A stretch of 64,000 nucleotides of DNA from Diplocarpon mali (lineage: Eukaryota; Ascomycota; Leotiomycetes; Helotiales; Drepanopezizaceae). This document shows, in pieces, positions 34,921 to 47,336 of the stretch. Both the position numbers and the translations under genes were made by a program. The first letter of the stretch is position 1; the number at the start of each line of letters is the position of its first letter. The stretch lies in assembly GCA_024741835.1 (NCBI GenBank), contig JAENRP010000035.1, positions 101,626-165,625 of the forward strand, read 5' to 3'. The notes beneath the pieces were generated by a model that made no database searches, was not told the DNA's origin, and saw nothing but the letters and a program-made list of their open reading frames with translations.

Positions 34921-36597
34921 TTTGCTGCTACTGTTACCAAGCCTGAGGTTGCCTCTGCAAAGCAGTAGGGTGCCTGTCGTTATGGAGTTGTGACTGTAAA
35001 TTGTTGCTGGGCATGATTTCTGTGGGGGGTGAGCAGGCTGGTGAGGAGAAGAGCGTGTTACAGGATTGCGGACCTCTAGCATTCCGAGGGCAGCATTTTC
35101 GATCGGTCTTTTGACCTAGTATAAAATACAAAAAATCATCGAAAAGATGTCCCGAAAATTCCAAACCTAATATCCCCTCGCCGTCACATTACCAGGTTCG
35201 TGGTCGCTAGGCTGTAATAGCTGATACTCTGGGTTTGTGAGATCCACAAATGATTCTCCATCTTTGGGGTCCTCACTTTTACCTATGGCTTCTATAATAC
35301 ATTCCCGAACTTTTGCAGCAATCGTCCTACTGCCTCAGGAATGAAGAAATACCACGGTTCAATGATGTACTTCGCAATTCGTCCATTTACCTGCATACCA
35401 AAATATCGCTTCTAGGCCTCTCCGCGACTTCTTCCCAATAGTTTATCTAGCGATCGAGAGAGCGGAGAGTTCGAGACAGGGGGAGAGATAATCGCTACTC
35501 GGAAATACGAAGAACGCATAGTGTAGTTTCTCGCGTGAAGAAGGGGAGAAGAGGGGGTTGGGAAGGATGGGATGTCAGATTATCGGCAGAACGGCCGAAA
35601 CGTCCACGAAGTACTCAGCTCTAATCTATATAATAAACATCTCATAGATGCTAACTCTTGAGTGGGTTACTTTTTTGTCATTAGAATAATAGCTTAACCC
35701 TTACCATATCACCTAGTTAATCGAGTTGTCAAAGTCCTCTCGGTGTTGGGTCACATCTCTCTAGTCCTTGGCCCTCGATACTAAGCTGCTTAATCTGGAG
35801 CGTTTCGTCCGCCTCTTTGCCTTTGGCAGCTTAACACTTGTTCTTACATGCTAACTCTTAGCGTTAGAAGTCCTTAAGTACCGCATTAGCCTGCTTGTAA
35901 TACTTATAATTATTAAGGATATAATCTTAAGGTTTTTTTGTGAAGATATTTGCAGACGCTCTAAGGCATAGGACTATTTTACTTATAAGCGCTACTCTTC
36001 TAACGGCTCCGAGGATAGTTTTCGCACTGACTAGTAGTTACTAGATTATGCTTATTGCCGGCGCTGAAATATCTCGTATATAACACTAAGCGAGCTTGCC
36101 CCTAGATTAATACCACAGTCACGCATAGTATCATGGCTTGCGTTAAGCAATTATCATCGCACATGAGGGAGGCATCGAAAAGTTTGCACCCACAACTAGA
36201 ATCCTTGTTCCAGTTATCTGCTTGCTATGCCTTTATGCTTCGGCTTCTTCGGCTTCTTCCGTCGGTCCCTTTTGAGGCGTGAAACTGTAGCTTCAGTCAT
36301 TCCCTTGGTCGATAAAACATTTCTTCTCGAAGTTGTGGCGATGCTTAGTGATTAGTAGCCTCTTCGATGGGCTTGATTTCTGATCCTGATTTTGCAACTG
36401 AATTGTGAGAGGACATTACTAGCTTGGGAGGCGGGGCAGGTGTCCCTGAGACACAGGGTTATGTTGGTGGTTTGGAGTAATCCTTCGGTATAGAGGTTTC
36501 CTGGCTCTCATTTGACACTGCTAGACTGCCTGCTATGTTCTCTGGGATCAAGGTGGCTTTTTCTTCGATCGTTTTAGCTCTCTGAGGTCAATACTGC
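34921..36597. other. AT-rich spacer downstream of SEC14
   Basis: About 1.7 kb. After the probable SEC14 3' UTR the sequence becomes AT-rich with dense stops, especially about 35600-36200, like the island upstream. I see no copy of the three-copy repeat and no gene. Confidence 0.5.
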
Positions 36598-37784
36598 TCA
36601 TTGTGCTGGACGAACTGCGCTTAGATTTCTTCTCTCCTCACTGTGCTTTCTCTTCAAAGAGGGCCCCTTCTCGGAAATCACGCCCGCAGATGACTTGCTA
36701 GATTTTGTTTTTGCGTGCGATTTTGTAGTGACAGGGGGGGTTTCCTCCATCTCTTCATCAGAAAAAGTGATTCCAGGAGCTCGACGCATAGTCAATGATG
36801 CCTCCATTTCCTTATCAGATGCTTCGGGAGAAGCTGAGCCGATTCTCCCCGTTGCTCCGGCACCAAAGCCAATTGGCTTAAATCGCATCCGCAAGCCTTC
36901 AGGTTGTTTTCGGACTAGCTTCTTTGCCGGAATTGTTGCCTTTGAAGTATTTTCGATGGCTGGGTCTCGAATTATCTGCTGCAAGTGGAATACTCGATCA
37001 ATAGACTCGGAAGCTGATTTGAGGTCAGCTAGGCTCTTGAATCTGCGAATGTCATGGCCTACCACATTTGTACACATCGTCTGAGCTGCTTGGTACCATG
37101 ATCTTAGTGTATGTCTTACCCTCGGTCGAGTCCTTTCTGAAGCCATAACTATTACCCATGTATGAAAGGATCTCCTTGCCATCTTTTGCATCAGATAGAG
37201 ACATTTCCTTGATTGTGGAGATTGGTATAGAAGCCGGCGCCGTGAAGTACCATATCTGCTTCCCTTCTAAGGACGATTTCTCCAGCAACCTTGATACATT
37301 CGAGCCTTCGTCTAAATTTGAAAGTTTGAATCCGGCAGGGGGGTGGAAAGGAGGAGGTGGCTCGAACGATACTGTCCGCTTGGTAGATTCTTTCATAGGT
37401 CGCCTGGTGTCAGTCAGTGATTGTCGCGATGTACTCTGGGAAACAAACTTACTCTGTACGTTCAACGATTACTGGAGCCGACTTGGCAGCCCCTTCTGAG
37501 TCGTCCTCATCATGATTACTCTCGTCATCGCTCTCGCTCTCGCCTTCACTTGAGCTGCTGCTTCCAGATGGTGCAGGTAATTTGCCATTGGCTTTGGAAA
37601 CACCTTTAAATGGTTCTACACGCGACGTTTCTTCGTCGCTCTCGGAATCGCCGTCTTCGCTGTCTATTATAAATTCTTGGCTTTTGAATGTCGCAGGCGG
37701 AAGGGTCTTCTTCGTAGCGATTTTGGACAACGCAGTTTCTTTTTTCTTCCCAGCCTCTCGAAATTCCAATTTCTCAGAAGCCAT
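36598..37784 (-). CDS. RPA34: RNA polymerase I subunit RPA34 (A34.5)
   Basis: Subunit of the Pol I-specific A49/A34.5 TFIIF-like module used in rRNA gene transcription in the nucleolus. Exons 37784..37453, 37403..37063, 37013..36598 give 362 aa. An acidic Ser/Asp/Glu N-terminal tail leads to the dimerisation-domain motifs PPPPFHPPAGFKLS, GKQIWYFTAPASIPISTIKE and SYGFRKDSTEGKTYTKIMVP. After the second intron come ESIDRVFHLQQIIRDPA and a Lys-rich tail. Both introns are 49 nt; their acceptors were chosen because nearer AGs leave impossibly short introns or break the frame, and both chosen sites follow a CTGAC branch sequence. It is head to head with GRC3, 189 bp apart. Confidence 0.86.
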
Positions 37785-37973
37785 TCCCTCGGATATTGTG
37801 TGGATTTCGTGGTGGTGATGATATTTTATGTCGCGAAACTTGCGTGTTCTGTTAGCGAGGCTCCAACGCGAAAAAAAAAATTATATGTCCCTCGGAGACT
37901 TGGCGCTTATGGCTGACAGCCTCGTGGTCAAACCTAAAGGGCCTTTACATAATTCACGACCAATTGATCAATC

Positions 37974-40462
37974 ATGTCTTCAAGTAAGAGACAAAAGCTC
38001 GACACCTTACCAAACAAAAGACGTAAGCTGGTCGTGATTAAGATATTTGTTTTACGGGTGTTAATAGTGTCTCCAGAATTAAGTGCGTTTGCCGCTAGAC
38101 ATGCCTTGAAGAGTAAAATCAGTAGCCAAAAGAATTCAGGGATTCAAGAGGGTATATCTATTCTTACGGGTGCTTTTGAAACGCCCGTTTTGGAAGCTTC
38201 GAGTTTGGAAGATGCTAAGGCCCAAAATATCGTCGTTGAAGAAGTTGGACCTCAGCATCGGCCGGACGTGTCCCTAGATCGCATCAGTTTGGACCTTGGC
38301 GACGAAGGCCAGTTTTCCACGTATGTGAGCGTTCTGTCCTCGTTGCACTTGGACATTCAATAATATCAATAGAAAATCCGAATCACGTGTCGGTTCTCAA
38401 GACATCCAACTTCAACGGCCCTTCGTAGCACTGTCTTCCTATAAGCCGAATAAAAACAATCTCAAAGACCTTGGGAATGGTACTCTGCGTCTCAGGTTAG
38501 AGCCTGGCGAAGTGAGATATCCTGCCATCCTCTTACTCTTTCCATGTTGACATGACCAGCGTTTGGTTATTCTAGGCCAATATGAGATCTCTGTTCGGAA
38601 GGGTCAAGTTACGCTCATGGGCTCAACTCTGCAACAATCAAATAGATTCTATCGAGTATTTGCCGCATCATCCCACTCTCTACCTGTGATCAGGTGTTTG
38701 TCGACAGAAGTCGACTCGGCCGAGGTTCTTCTGCGCGTTTGCAATAGTGGCTTGAATCTTTTGGAAAAGCTTTCGCCTCTGTTCGGTAGACTATGGCAAG
38801 ATCAATCCTGTCCATTGGGACCCGAGTACTCGAACCTGCTGCCAAGGTTCCCTAGAGCTACTTTTCAGATTGTGAGTATTAACTCAGCTCTGACTCGTGG
38901 CTACTGATCCGAGACAGTTATTCTCTTCTAAGCTCGACCTTCAATCAAATTATCTACAACCCCTAGTATCTCCACCGGAATGGAATTTACTATTATCACA
39001 ACTTTCAGAGCCTGCAGAAAAGCAGCGTGTCATCATGGTCTGTGGACCAAAATCTTCTGGCAAGTCAACATTTGCGAAATTGCTTGGCAACAGAATGCTT
39101 TCAGTGACCCCTGAGAATACCATACCAGGCGTAGGGATATTGGATTTAGACCCAGGGCAGCCTGAATATTCTCCACCTGGTCAGCTAGCTCTTGTCCATA
39201 TCCAGGACCCCAACTTCGGACCCCCTTTCTCTCATCCCGTGGCGGCGGGAAGGAACAAAATAATCCGTTCACATTCCATTGCTTCTACATCCCCATCTTC
39301 AGATTCAAGTCTATACATGTCTTGTGTACTGAATCTCTTCTCTCAATATCGAGAAATCGGGTCACCTATACGAGACTGCCCTCTCATCATCAATACTCCT
39401 GGGTGGGTATACGGTACTGGTCTTGAGATCCTCGTCGATTTGATCGAGAGATTAAAACCGTCAGAAGTCATCTATATGTCTCAGGATGGCCCTCCAGAGG
39501 TTGTAGGAACTTTGAGAGAATCTGCAAAGCCAACTGCTTTCGTCACTCTCCCTTCCCAGGTCAGCGAGTATACGACAAGAACAGCAGCCCATCTACGGGC
39601 TATGCAAGCGATGTCCTATTTCCATCTTGTGCCGGGGTACAAAGATCATCTACTTTGGAATGGGCAGTCTCTCACCTCCACCCCACCCTGGCAGATAGAT
39701 TACAGTGGAGATAATCCTGGGATTATAGGCGTCATATGCTATGGGGAGCAGCCACCTCCAGAGCTACTTGCCGATACCATTAACGGGTCATTGGTGGCCA
39801 TTGTTGTGATAGACGACATGGCCGCGTTCCCATGGCAGAAAGACGAGCAAGAAGAGAAATCAGGAGGGGATTTTGATGCGGATGTCCGAGTCCTGGAGCA
39901 CTTCCACGAGTCACGCCGTATAGAAGAGCCTCGTATTCTCCAAACGGCGCTTGAAAAGATACCGTATTTTAATCCCACCAATTTGATCACGCTCGATCCC
40001 CAGCACTCGTATGTAATTGGCCTTGCATTGGTTCGCGGGATCGATGCAGCTCGCCGGCGGATCTACTTACTGAGTCCAATTTCCCCGGGTGTGATAGAGG
40101 AAGTTAATGGATCTGGTAAGAATATGGTGCTTGTTAGTGGGAAGCTGGATACACCTGGATGGGCGTATACAGAAGAAATGAACATGAAAATTGCGGAGGG
40201 AAAGGCTGCGAAAAGGGAAGTCAATAATGCTAATAATACCCAAGATGACGATGAGACGGGTCTGAATGAACCTGATTTCGATGACGAAGACGCGGAGATG
40301 AAGGCTGGTGAAGTCGAATCGCAGCGGCAACGTCTCTCTGTGGGTCTGTTCCACGATGTGCCTTGGGTTGAGAGATTGGATGGGTCGAAGGGCAGGGGAG
40401 TGTGCTCGAGAGTTTGGAGGGTAAGGAGAGACTTGGGTCGAGAAGGTGATGGTGGTGACTGA
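37974..40462 (+). CDS. GRC3: Polynucleotide 5'-hydroxyl kinase Grc3
   Basis: Clp1/Grc3-family kinase; with Las1 it processes ITS2 of pre-rRNA and it also promotes Pol I termination. Exons 37974..38022, 38068..38320, 38373..38511, 38560..38871, 38918..40462 encode 765 aa. An N-terminal Lys/Arg-rich tail precedes ELSAFAARHALKSK. LEPGERLVILGQYEISVRKG opens the N-terminal domain. The P-loop is GPKSSGKST at residues 294-302 (K300), followed by GILDLDPGQPEYSPPGQLAL, LIINTPGWVYGTGLEIL and a C-terminal domain. The end is acidic and then basic, and lacks obvious structure. Intron 1 (45 nt) has no stop and reads in frame; its acceptor could be TTAATAG or the CCAG 7 nt later. Confidence 0.9.
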
Positions 40463-42775
40463 GTGGAGACATGGGGATATCTGGATATTTTGGATTTCAT
40501 GCCACATGGGACAGCAGCAACAAAAGAACGCTCTGTCAAGGCTCTTACATGCATAGTCCGGGTCAAAGGTTTTATCGCTTTCGTGGTTGATGGAAAGTTA
40601 CAGACAGGAGTACTTTCTCGACCGGAATCTGCTGAAATCTCCACATTCGGATCGATGGGTGAAGGCCAATAAAGTTATCACAAGGACTTTATTGACTGAA
40701 TTCAAAAGCCCCGCTCAGTTCTGAAAGACTATCAAGAACCTTTCGTGACTTGCCAATGCCACTTCTGTCCAACAGAGCTCCAGATGAGTCTGCAGCGCTT
40801 CGAAGGGCAAGGGTTGGTGTTATTTGTTACGAAATGACTGGAACTTGGACTGGGGCTTTCTCCACTAGACTCCGACTTGCCTCTTGTCGTAGGGCATCAT
40901 TGTAGCATTCGCAGGGCTATGTGGTCTGAAAACCCTCCGAGGCGCATCACATACGAGTCACAACACAGGCAAATTTTGAGACACTCAGTCCTGGAAATAG
41001 GCACATCACTGTGCAAGCTCTCAAAGATTAGGAAACTTCAGAGCTGTTGCGAAAAGAAAAGTCTTTAGGGGCGCTGTTCGGGGGAACTGGTGTTTCATTG
41101 TACTGGAGGTGGTTTGGGAGATATCAAAATTACCCGCACAACAGCTAGGCGAATGAGTGGGATTATAATTGAAGATAGAGTGACCAGAGACAGAACCAGG
41201 CATTGCTATGACTTGCGGGATAACATGTATGTGTGGTCAGCTGAACCTGAATAGATTGGTCCGAAGGATAGCGACGTGTATCAGGGGAGGGTTTTCAACA
41301 TTGTAGTTAAGAAATTCGCAGCTTTTTTTTAGCACTGTACAACTTACTATCTCCCCCATGACCAAAAATACCTATCCTTCAGATTTTATATCCTCTCTCT
41401 AATTCTACTCTATCATGCAGTACTTTTCGTCAAAGGTTTAGAGCCTAGCAGGAGCTATTCCGCAAATACGTCCGCTGTCAATAATACATGCATGTCGCTG
41501 TTAATCAAGCAATATCTTTATTATGGCTATCAAGTAAATCTTTTAAATATACATATATATTCGAACAAATTATGATTATCAGTATTTCTTGCCCAAAAAA
41601 GGCGAAAACTTTCGATTACGCATCAATATTTAACTTGAGTATTATTGAAAATCATCATCAGGTTAATATTGTTATTTACATATGAGACTGTTACTTAGAA
41701 GCTAGCAAAGAAAGCTTCTAATTATTCTTATAATGATGAAATCAATCTCATCCTTCAAAAAGTTGATGTGAATCTCTAGAGGGGAAGTATAAAGGCTTGT
41801 GTTCAGAAAAAAAGCTGACGGAGTACTTAAAACGATCAAGGAAATATGGAGCGTAATTTCTATTGCGTTACCTGTTTGAAGTGCTTTGACAACTTTGGAT
41901 TGTTTTTATCATCAGTGTAAGGCCAGAATGTCTTGAAGTGATGAGGTTGATATCTTATTTGACTTTCCCGACTTTGAATTTGACGCTCTGACAATACTTA
42001 AAAAAATAGTACTATAGGTGCCGTTTGGTAGCCCGAAACTCTTTTTGAATACAGTTCTACAGTAAAATTTCAATAAAACAGCAGTACCTAGCAATGGTGC
42101 GATGCAGGAGGCTTTTAGTCGGATTTCGAAGACCGGAAACCTGTTGGCCTTAATATAGGTGACCGTCAATGCTAAGGATCAGCTATCCCCACCTAGACGT
42201 GTTAAAAAGATTTTATAGGGGCATCAGCGATAGCTATTCAAGGCGAATCAGTTTTAATTGCAAAAGGAAATTTACTTAATTATGCTTGGCATCACAGATA
42301 ATAATATTGATGCAAGAATTTCCAAGGCCCCAGTCCTAAGACCATCAGAACTGTCTAGACTATAGGCCCTAAAAACGTGTTTAGATCGTAGTGAAATTCC
42401 TGAATTTTCAATGTCTTCAACATCGCACTTCTATCCCTCTACCTCGGGAAAAGAATAAATGGTATCGAAAAATATCAGTAGGAAAAGGAAACACAAAAGA
42501 TATTCGTTCTTTATATCTAAGCTTATTTGAAAATCCATGCATGGATAAGAATGGTTTGAGGCCAGTTGTCTTTAGTCGCTCATTCCCAGTCCGGTCGCTA
42601 AATAGAGACAACTTTGATTTATCCCAATATCTACGTGGATAATATACAGAAGCCCCATAACAACGGCACTTGCACCGAAACCAAACATGACCGACCTTCC
42701 ACATATATGACAAACCAGCAAATCAAGCCAGCCAGCCTTCAAAGAACGCCAGTGAGGTATATAGAAAGTAATAAT
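40463..42775. other. AT-rich intergenic region between convergent genes
   Basis: About 2.3 kb between the 3' ends of GRC3 and MSH2. From about 41300 onward it is strongly AT-rich with dense stops, resembling the larger island. Only short frames occur. I did not find the three-copy repeat here. It may be another RIP-eroded insertion. Confidence 0.5.
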
Positions 42776-45733
42776 TTATAAAGCTTTCACGCTCCGGAAG
42801 AACGGGTTCGCCAATAACTTCTCGTCCCCCTTCACCAAATCTCGCATTTTGTTAATCTTCTCCTCCTTACTTAAGTCCTTTCCTTCACACTCCTCTTTCC
42901 ATCTCATCAGCACATTCTTCAACAAGGCACTGCCCTCTTCGACATCTTCTTTGCCATACTTGATAGCTTGGCCCTCGTGCTTACTGGTAAAGTCTTCAAG
43001 CTCATCTGCTTTTCGCTTCGCCATATTGACAACTTTCTCTGGAAAACGTACAAGCTCTGCGACGTGGATACCGAAACTCTGATCGCAAATTCCTTCTTCA
43101 ACTTTGTACAGAAGAGTGACTTCCCTCTTTGCCTTCCCGTTGTCGTCGATATGAGCAACAACATGCAAGTTCTGCACTTGAGCATATTGGTCGACGAGAG
43201 CAGTTAGCTCGTGAAAATGAGTAGCGAAGAGGGAGAAGCATCCGATCTCTTTGACGATATGCTCCGAGATCGCCCATGCAAGTCCAAACCCGTCATATGT
43301 GCTGGTTCCACGGCCAAGCTCGTCAATGATAATTAGCGATTCCGAGGTGGCAGATTTGAGAATGTTGGCTGTCTCGAGCATTTCTGCCATGAACGTCGAG
43401 ACACCCTTGAGTTGCGAATCGCTGGCACCTACCCTCGCCAAAATACAGTCAAATATGGTGAGTTCTGCTTCGTCACACGGAACGAAACAGCCGATCTGAG
43501 CCATCAGTGCAATGACACCAATCTGGCGAATATAGGTGGATTTACCACCCACTACAAGGACACGGCGGTCAGCTGATGTCTTTTCAAAAGTTTCCAGGAT
43601 GTTAGTAAGAGCACGTGAGGCTTTCTGGTAGGGGAGAAAATGACTCCGCATTTACTTACTGTTAGGCCCCGTGATGATCAAGAACTCGGACTCGCCTCTC
43701 TTCAGGGTAACGTCATTTGTGATGAATTGAATATCATCTTGCATCTCCATACATGGGTGGCGTGCTTCCTTCAAGACAGTATCACCCTGACCACGAGGAT
43801 GCATCTTCGGCCGGACGTACGATGTTGGTGCGTGGACAGAACAATGGGCAAAGCTGATAATCACGTCCATATGGGCCAGGACGCCAGCCAGGAGTTCGAG
43901 AACTGGACAGTATGACGCAGCCACGCTTACAACCTCATTGACCAAGCTACTCTGGGTGCGATTGTAATTCTCAGATAGCTGATCGAATTCTCGGCGAATG
44001 CTTTGCAATTTCTGCGTGGTGAAATAAACTCCATTCTTTTGAGTGGAGCATTCTTGATATTTCTTGCTGTTCCGTATACAGCCAGCCTCGGTTCTCGTCA
44101 GTCGCATACACCAGCCGTGCATCTTGTGGTTTTCCAGGAATAATTTCTTATCAATTTCTTGACCGAGATCTTTACTCGCAGCTCTGTGTTCCTGAGCCAT
44201 CTCGACTTTCATCTTGTCGAGTTTCTTTCTGATAATCCGAAGCCCATCATCAAATTCTGGTTTGATGATGTATTCGTGGTTTTGCGCAGCATCTAAGTCC
44301 ACGGTCGTCTCTACCATTTCTTGCAACTTCGCAAGACTTTCCAAATACTCTCTAAGCTTCGAAGTGTAAGTTTGTTCCAGGGGCTCCTGGTATCTCTCGT
44401 CCATGACGCCCTCCAGAGTACCAATGAAGCCTGGCAGTGAAATAACAACCTGCGAGGCTCTGACCACATCTTCGAGAGTCGCTACCTTTCGCTGAAATCG
44501 TTTAGTCATCCGGTACAGATCTGGAATGGATCGCATGTGCTCTTCTTGGATGGTCTGCCGTAATTCCGAGTCTTCTACAAACGCCTCCACAAGGTGTTGT
44601 CTCCTCTCGATTTCGTCCTTGCTCATTAAAGGCTGTTTAAGCCACTGAGCTAATAGCCGGCTTCCCACCGGCGTTTTGCAGTGGTTAAGTAGTCCATATA
44701 GAGACATGGTCTTCGCGCCGTCCCTTGGTCCAGGCATCAGGTTCAAAGCCTTCAGAGCTGAAGCATCAAGCTTCATAAACTGGGACAGATCGTGCTGATA
44801 TAGTTGGTATTGTCCGAAATTTGAAGGATCATGTAGTACGCCGAGATACTTGATCAATGAAGCTGCAGAGCCCATAGCAAGCTTGAGATCTGTTTGCGGC
44901 AGAGTTCCAGCAGCCTTCTCATCCTTCAATAGTCTAGCTAAGTCCTGGTCGATATCTTTAGTTCCAAAATCACCACCTGGACGTTCCGAGATAGCAATTC
45001 CACAGCTGTCTATAATCGCTTTAAGCTTACCCATCTCTACATCCTTCTCTGACTTGTCCACCTGGATCAGGCATTCCTTTACACCCAGCTGGATGAGGAG
45101 AGATTCGAAGTTGGAATACAAGTCGTTGTCCAAAAACTCGGAAACACCTAATTCGCGGACACTCGCGTCTGCGAAGCATACTCCGACATTCCTAGCCTCG
45201 GATGCTTTCGCAGAGACCTTCACGGCTAAAATTATAGGTGCTCCGTCCGTTTGTCCTCCCAATTCTTCCTCAATGTCTTGTAGATTTCCAGGTGATGCTT
45301 GCTTGGTGATCTTCCAGTTCATCCGGCCCGAGGTTCCCCATACTTCTACTCTCTTTCCCAGACGGAAAAGAGCCTCTCGCAGGAAGTTTCGATAAACTGT
45401 GATGGTCATTGTGACAGAAGGAAGCCCTGCGGAATCATTTTTGCCCAACTGTCTCAGTACTGAAGTTGTCTTGTATACCTAGAACAAGCGTCAGTTAGTG
45501 GAGGATGAGTTATGTATGCACTTTACAGTTCGGGCAATAAATGAAGCGTCTTCTCCATGTGCAGTATACCAATCACCGCGATCAAATATTCTTATAGTTT
45601 CATCATCTTTTGCAGGCAGCGATTTGAAGAATTTGATGAAGCCGCCTTCATCGTCAACCTGGAACAAGATTTAGCTTTGCATTGGTTGGAGGTAATTCAA
45701 AGCTTATACCTTCAATTCTGGGCGAGAAGACAT
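42776..45733 (-). CDS. MSH2: DNA mismatch repair protein MSH2
   Basis: Common subunit of MutS-alpha (with MSH6) and MutS-beta (with MSH3) in nuclear mismatch repair. Exons 45733..45710, 45658..45527, 45478..43660, 43551..42776 give 916 aa. The N-terminal mismatch-recognition-like domain starts [20 protein letters not shown] and has [18 protein letters not shown]. The connector/lever/clamp region is followed by [20 protein letters not shown], whose P-loop (G656-T664) is split by intron 43552..43659, with the Met codon divided 1+2. The Walker B and signature region is [20 protein letters not shown], then [11 protein letters not shown]. It shares a 244-bp promoter with TRM10, containing a CGCG palindrome. 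Confidence 0.96.
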
Positions 45734-45822
45734 CTTGGCCTCTCAATAATTTAATGTCGCGAATTCCGCCGCCGATAGTAGTGCAACAACAAATTTGTAG
45801 ACATTTGTAGTGGCATACGACA

Positions 45823-45851
45823 GGTCGCGTGAGTTTTAGAGGGACGCGACC
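45823..45851. promoter_or_regulatory. Palindromic CGCG pair in MSH2/TRM10 promoter
   Basis: GGTCGCGT (45823-45830) and its exact reverse complement ACGCGACC (45844-45851) flank a 13-bp spacer, with centres 21 bp apart. The core resembles the MCB (ACGCG) site of the G1/S factor MBF, which controls MSH2 in yeasts. A function here is inferred. Confidence 0.4.
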
Positions 45852-45977
45852 GGCCGTGAAGGACGCTAATTCTTATCAAATAAAATATTGCCGCAACTTA
45901 CCGCCTGAACTCTTATATTAAGAGTCACGTTTCGTCCATGCGGCAACTTACCACAGCAACAAACACCACTGAACACA

Positions 45978-47336
45978 ATGGCTGAGTCCGAAGAACGCCC
46001 GGCCAAAATCAGAAAGATAGAGATGCCAGATGGATCGATTGAGCCTTTGCAAGCTTCTTCGTCAAGCATGGCCCCCTTGAACGAGCCCCTACAATTAAAT
46101 GGCCAGATCAAAGTTGGTATCGGAGAAACTACTGCCAGCCAGGGAGCGCCGCCAATGAGCAAATCCCAATTAAAGAAACTCAAGAAACGGGAACAATGGG
46201 AAGCTGGTAAGGAATACCGCAAGATTCTTCAGAAAGAAAAGCAGAAAGAGAAGCAAGCTCGGAAGGCTAAGGAACGTGAGGAGCTGAAGGAAAAAATTGC
46301 CAAAGGCGAGATAGAGAAGCCTAAGTCTATGAAGAAGCCTGGTCTACGCAGACCAGTCCAAGTTCCGGTGTCATTCATTTTGGATTGCGATTTCAACGAC
46401 TTCATGATGGAGAAGGAGATCGTTTCCCTCGGTGCTCAGCTTACACGTTGCTACTCGGACAACAAATGCAACTCCTACAGAGCTCATTTGGCCGTTAGTT
46501 CGTGGGGTGGGAAGCTACAGTCAAGATTCGAGACAGTCCTTACCAACAATCACAAGAGTTGGAAGGGTGTCAGATTCTTCGAACAAGACTTCGAGGCTGC
46601 TGCGGGGGAGTTAGACTCAATTATGAGAGGCGCACAGGGAGGAAAGCTGGCTGGCGCGTTGGCTCCGAAGCTCGTTAACTTCGAGGGAACTGATACGTCT
46701 GCTAACGCTATTAAGGAATCTCTGGGCTCGAATCCAAAAAGCTCAGCTGTTCAGCTAGCGACAGAAGTCATATCTCCGGATGCTGCTGTAACTTTTACCC
46801 AGTCTCGAAGCGAAACACCTTCCGAGGTGCCGTTTGGGAGTGGATCTTTTAAAGATGAACCGAGAGAACTCGAAGAAATGGTCGTTCGCCCAGAGCCATC
46901 CATGATTTACCTAACCTCCGACTCGCCAAACACTCTTGATGTGCTCTCTCCATTCACGACCTACATTATTGGTGGTATCGTCGATAAGAATCGCCACAAG
47001 GGACTGTGCTATAAGCGAGCCTGTGAGCGCGGCATACCAACTGCCAGACTGCCAATTGGCGAGTTCATGACTATGCAAAGCCGTACTGTTCTGACGGTGA
47101 ATCACGTTGTGGAAATCATGCTGAAATGGCTGGAAACTGCTGACTGGGGAGAGGCGTTCTTGAAGGTCATTCCAAAAAGAAAAGAGGCCAGGTTAAGAGT
47201 CCAGACCACCGGCCAGCAGCAAGAAGTAAAGAGTGGGGATGAATCGGAAGACGAGGGAGAGAACGAAGGAGCAAGTATAAATACCGCCACAGAAAAGACA
47301 GATGTTATCGAAGCAAACGCTAAGAGTTCCGTTTGA
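45978..47336 (+). CDS. TRM10: tRNA (guanine-9-N1)-methyltransferase Trm10
   Basis: SPOUT-fold methyltransferase that makes m1G at position 9 of tRNAs. Single exon, 452 aa. A highly charged Lys/Glu helix (about residues 61-115, with MSKSQLKKLKKREQW) precedes the catalytic domain: VSFILDCDFNDFMMEKEI (about 131-148), YLTSDSPNTLDVLSPFTTYI (about 311-330), IGGIVDKNRHKGLCYKRA and GIPTARLPIGEFM, then SRTVLTVNHVVEIMLKWLE. Residues about 205-305 are a low-complexity insertion between the first and second conserved blocks that the compact yeast enzyme lacks. The tail is acidic. It diverges from MSH2. Confidence 0.94.
   Translation: MAESEERPAKIRKIEMPDGSIEPLQASSSSMAPLNEPLQLNGQIKVGIGETTASQGAPPMSKSQLKKLKKREQWEAGKEYRKILQKEKQKEKQARKAKEREELKEKIAKGEIEKPKSMKKPGLRRPVQVPVSFILDCDFNDFMMEKEIVSLGAQLTRCYSDNKCNSYRAHLAVSSWGGKLQSRFETVLTNNHKSWKGVRFFEQDFEAAAGELDSIMRGAQGGKLAGALAPKLVNFEGTDTSANAIKESLGSNPKSSAVQLATEVISPDAAVTFTQSRSETPSEVPFGSGSFKDEPRELEEMVVRPEPSMIYLTSDSPNTLDVLSPFTTYIIGGIVDKNRHKGLCYKRACERGIPTARLPIGEFMTMQSRTVLTVNHVVEIMLKWLETADWGEAFLKVIPKRKEARLRVQTTGQQQEVKSGDESEDEGENEGASINTATEKTDVIEANAKSSV

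Noticed and set aside
37404..37452. A 17-nt intron (GTAAGT to TCCCAG) in RPA34
   Set aside because: Too short to splice; the next in-phase acceptor gives 49 nt with a CTGAC branch site, equal to other introns here.
43552..43651. Start of a 291-aa MSH2 frame reading [20 protein letters not shown]
   Set aside because: These codons are intron sequence; removing 43552..43659 restores the P-loop GPNMGGKST.
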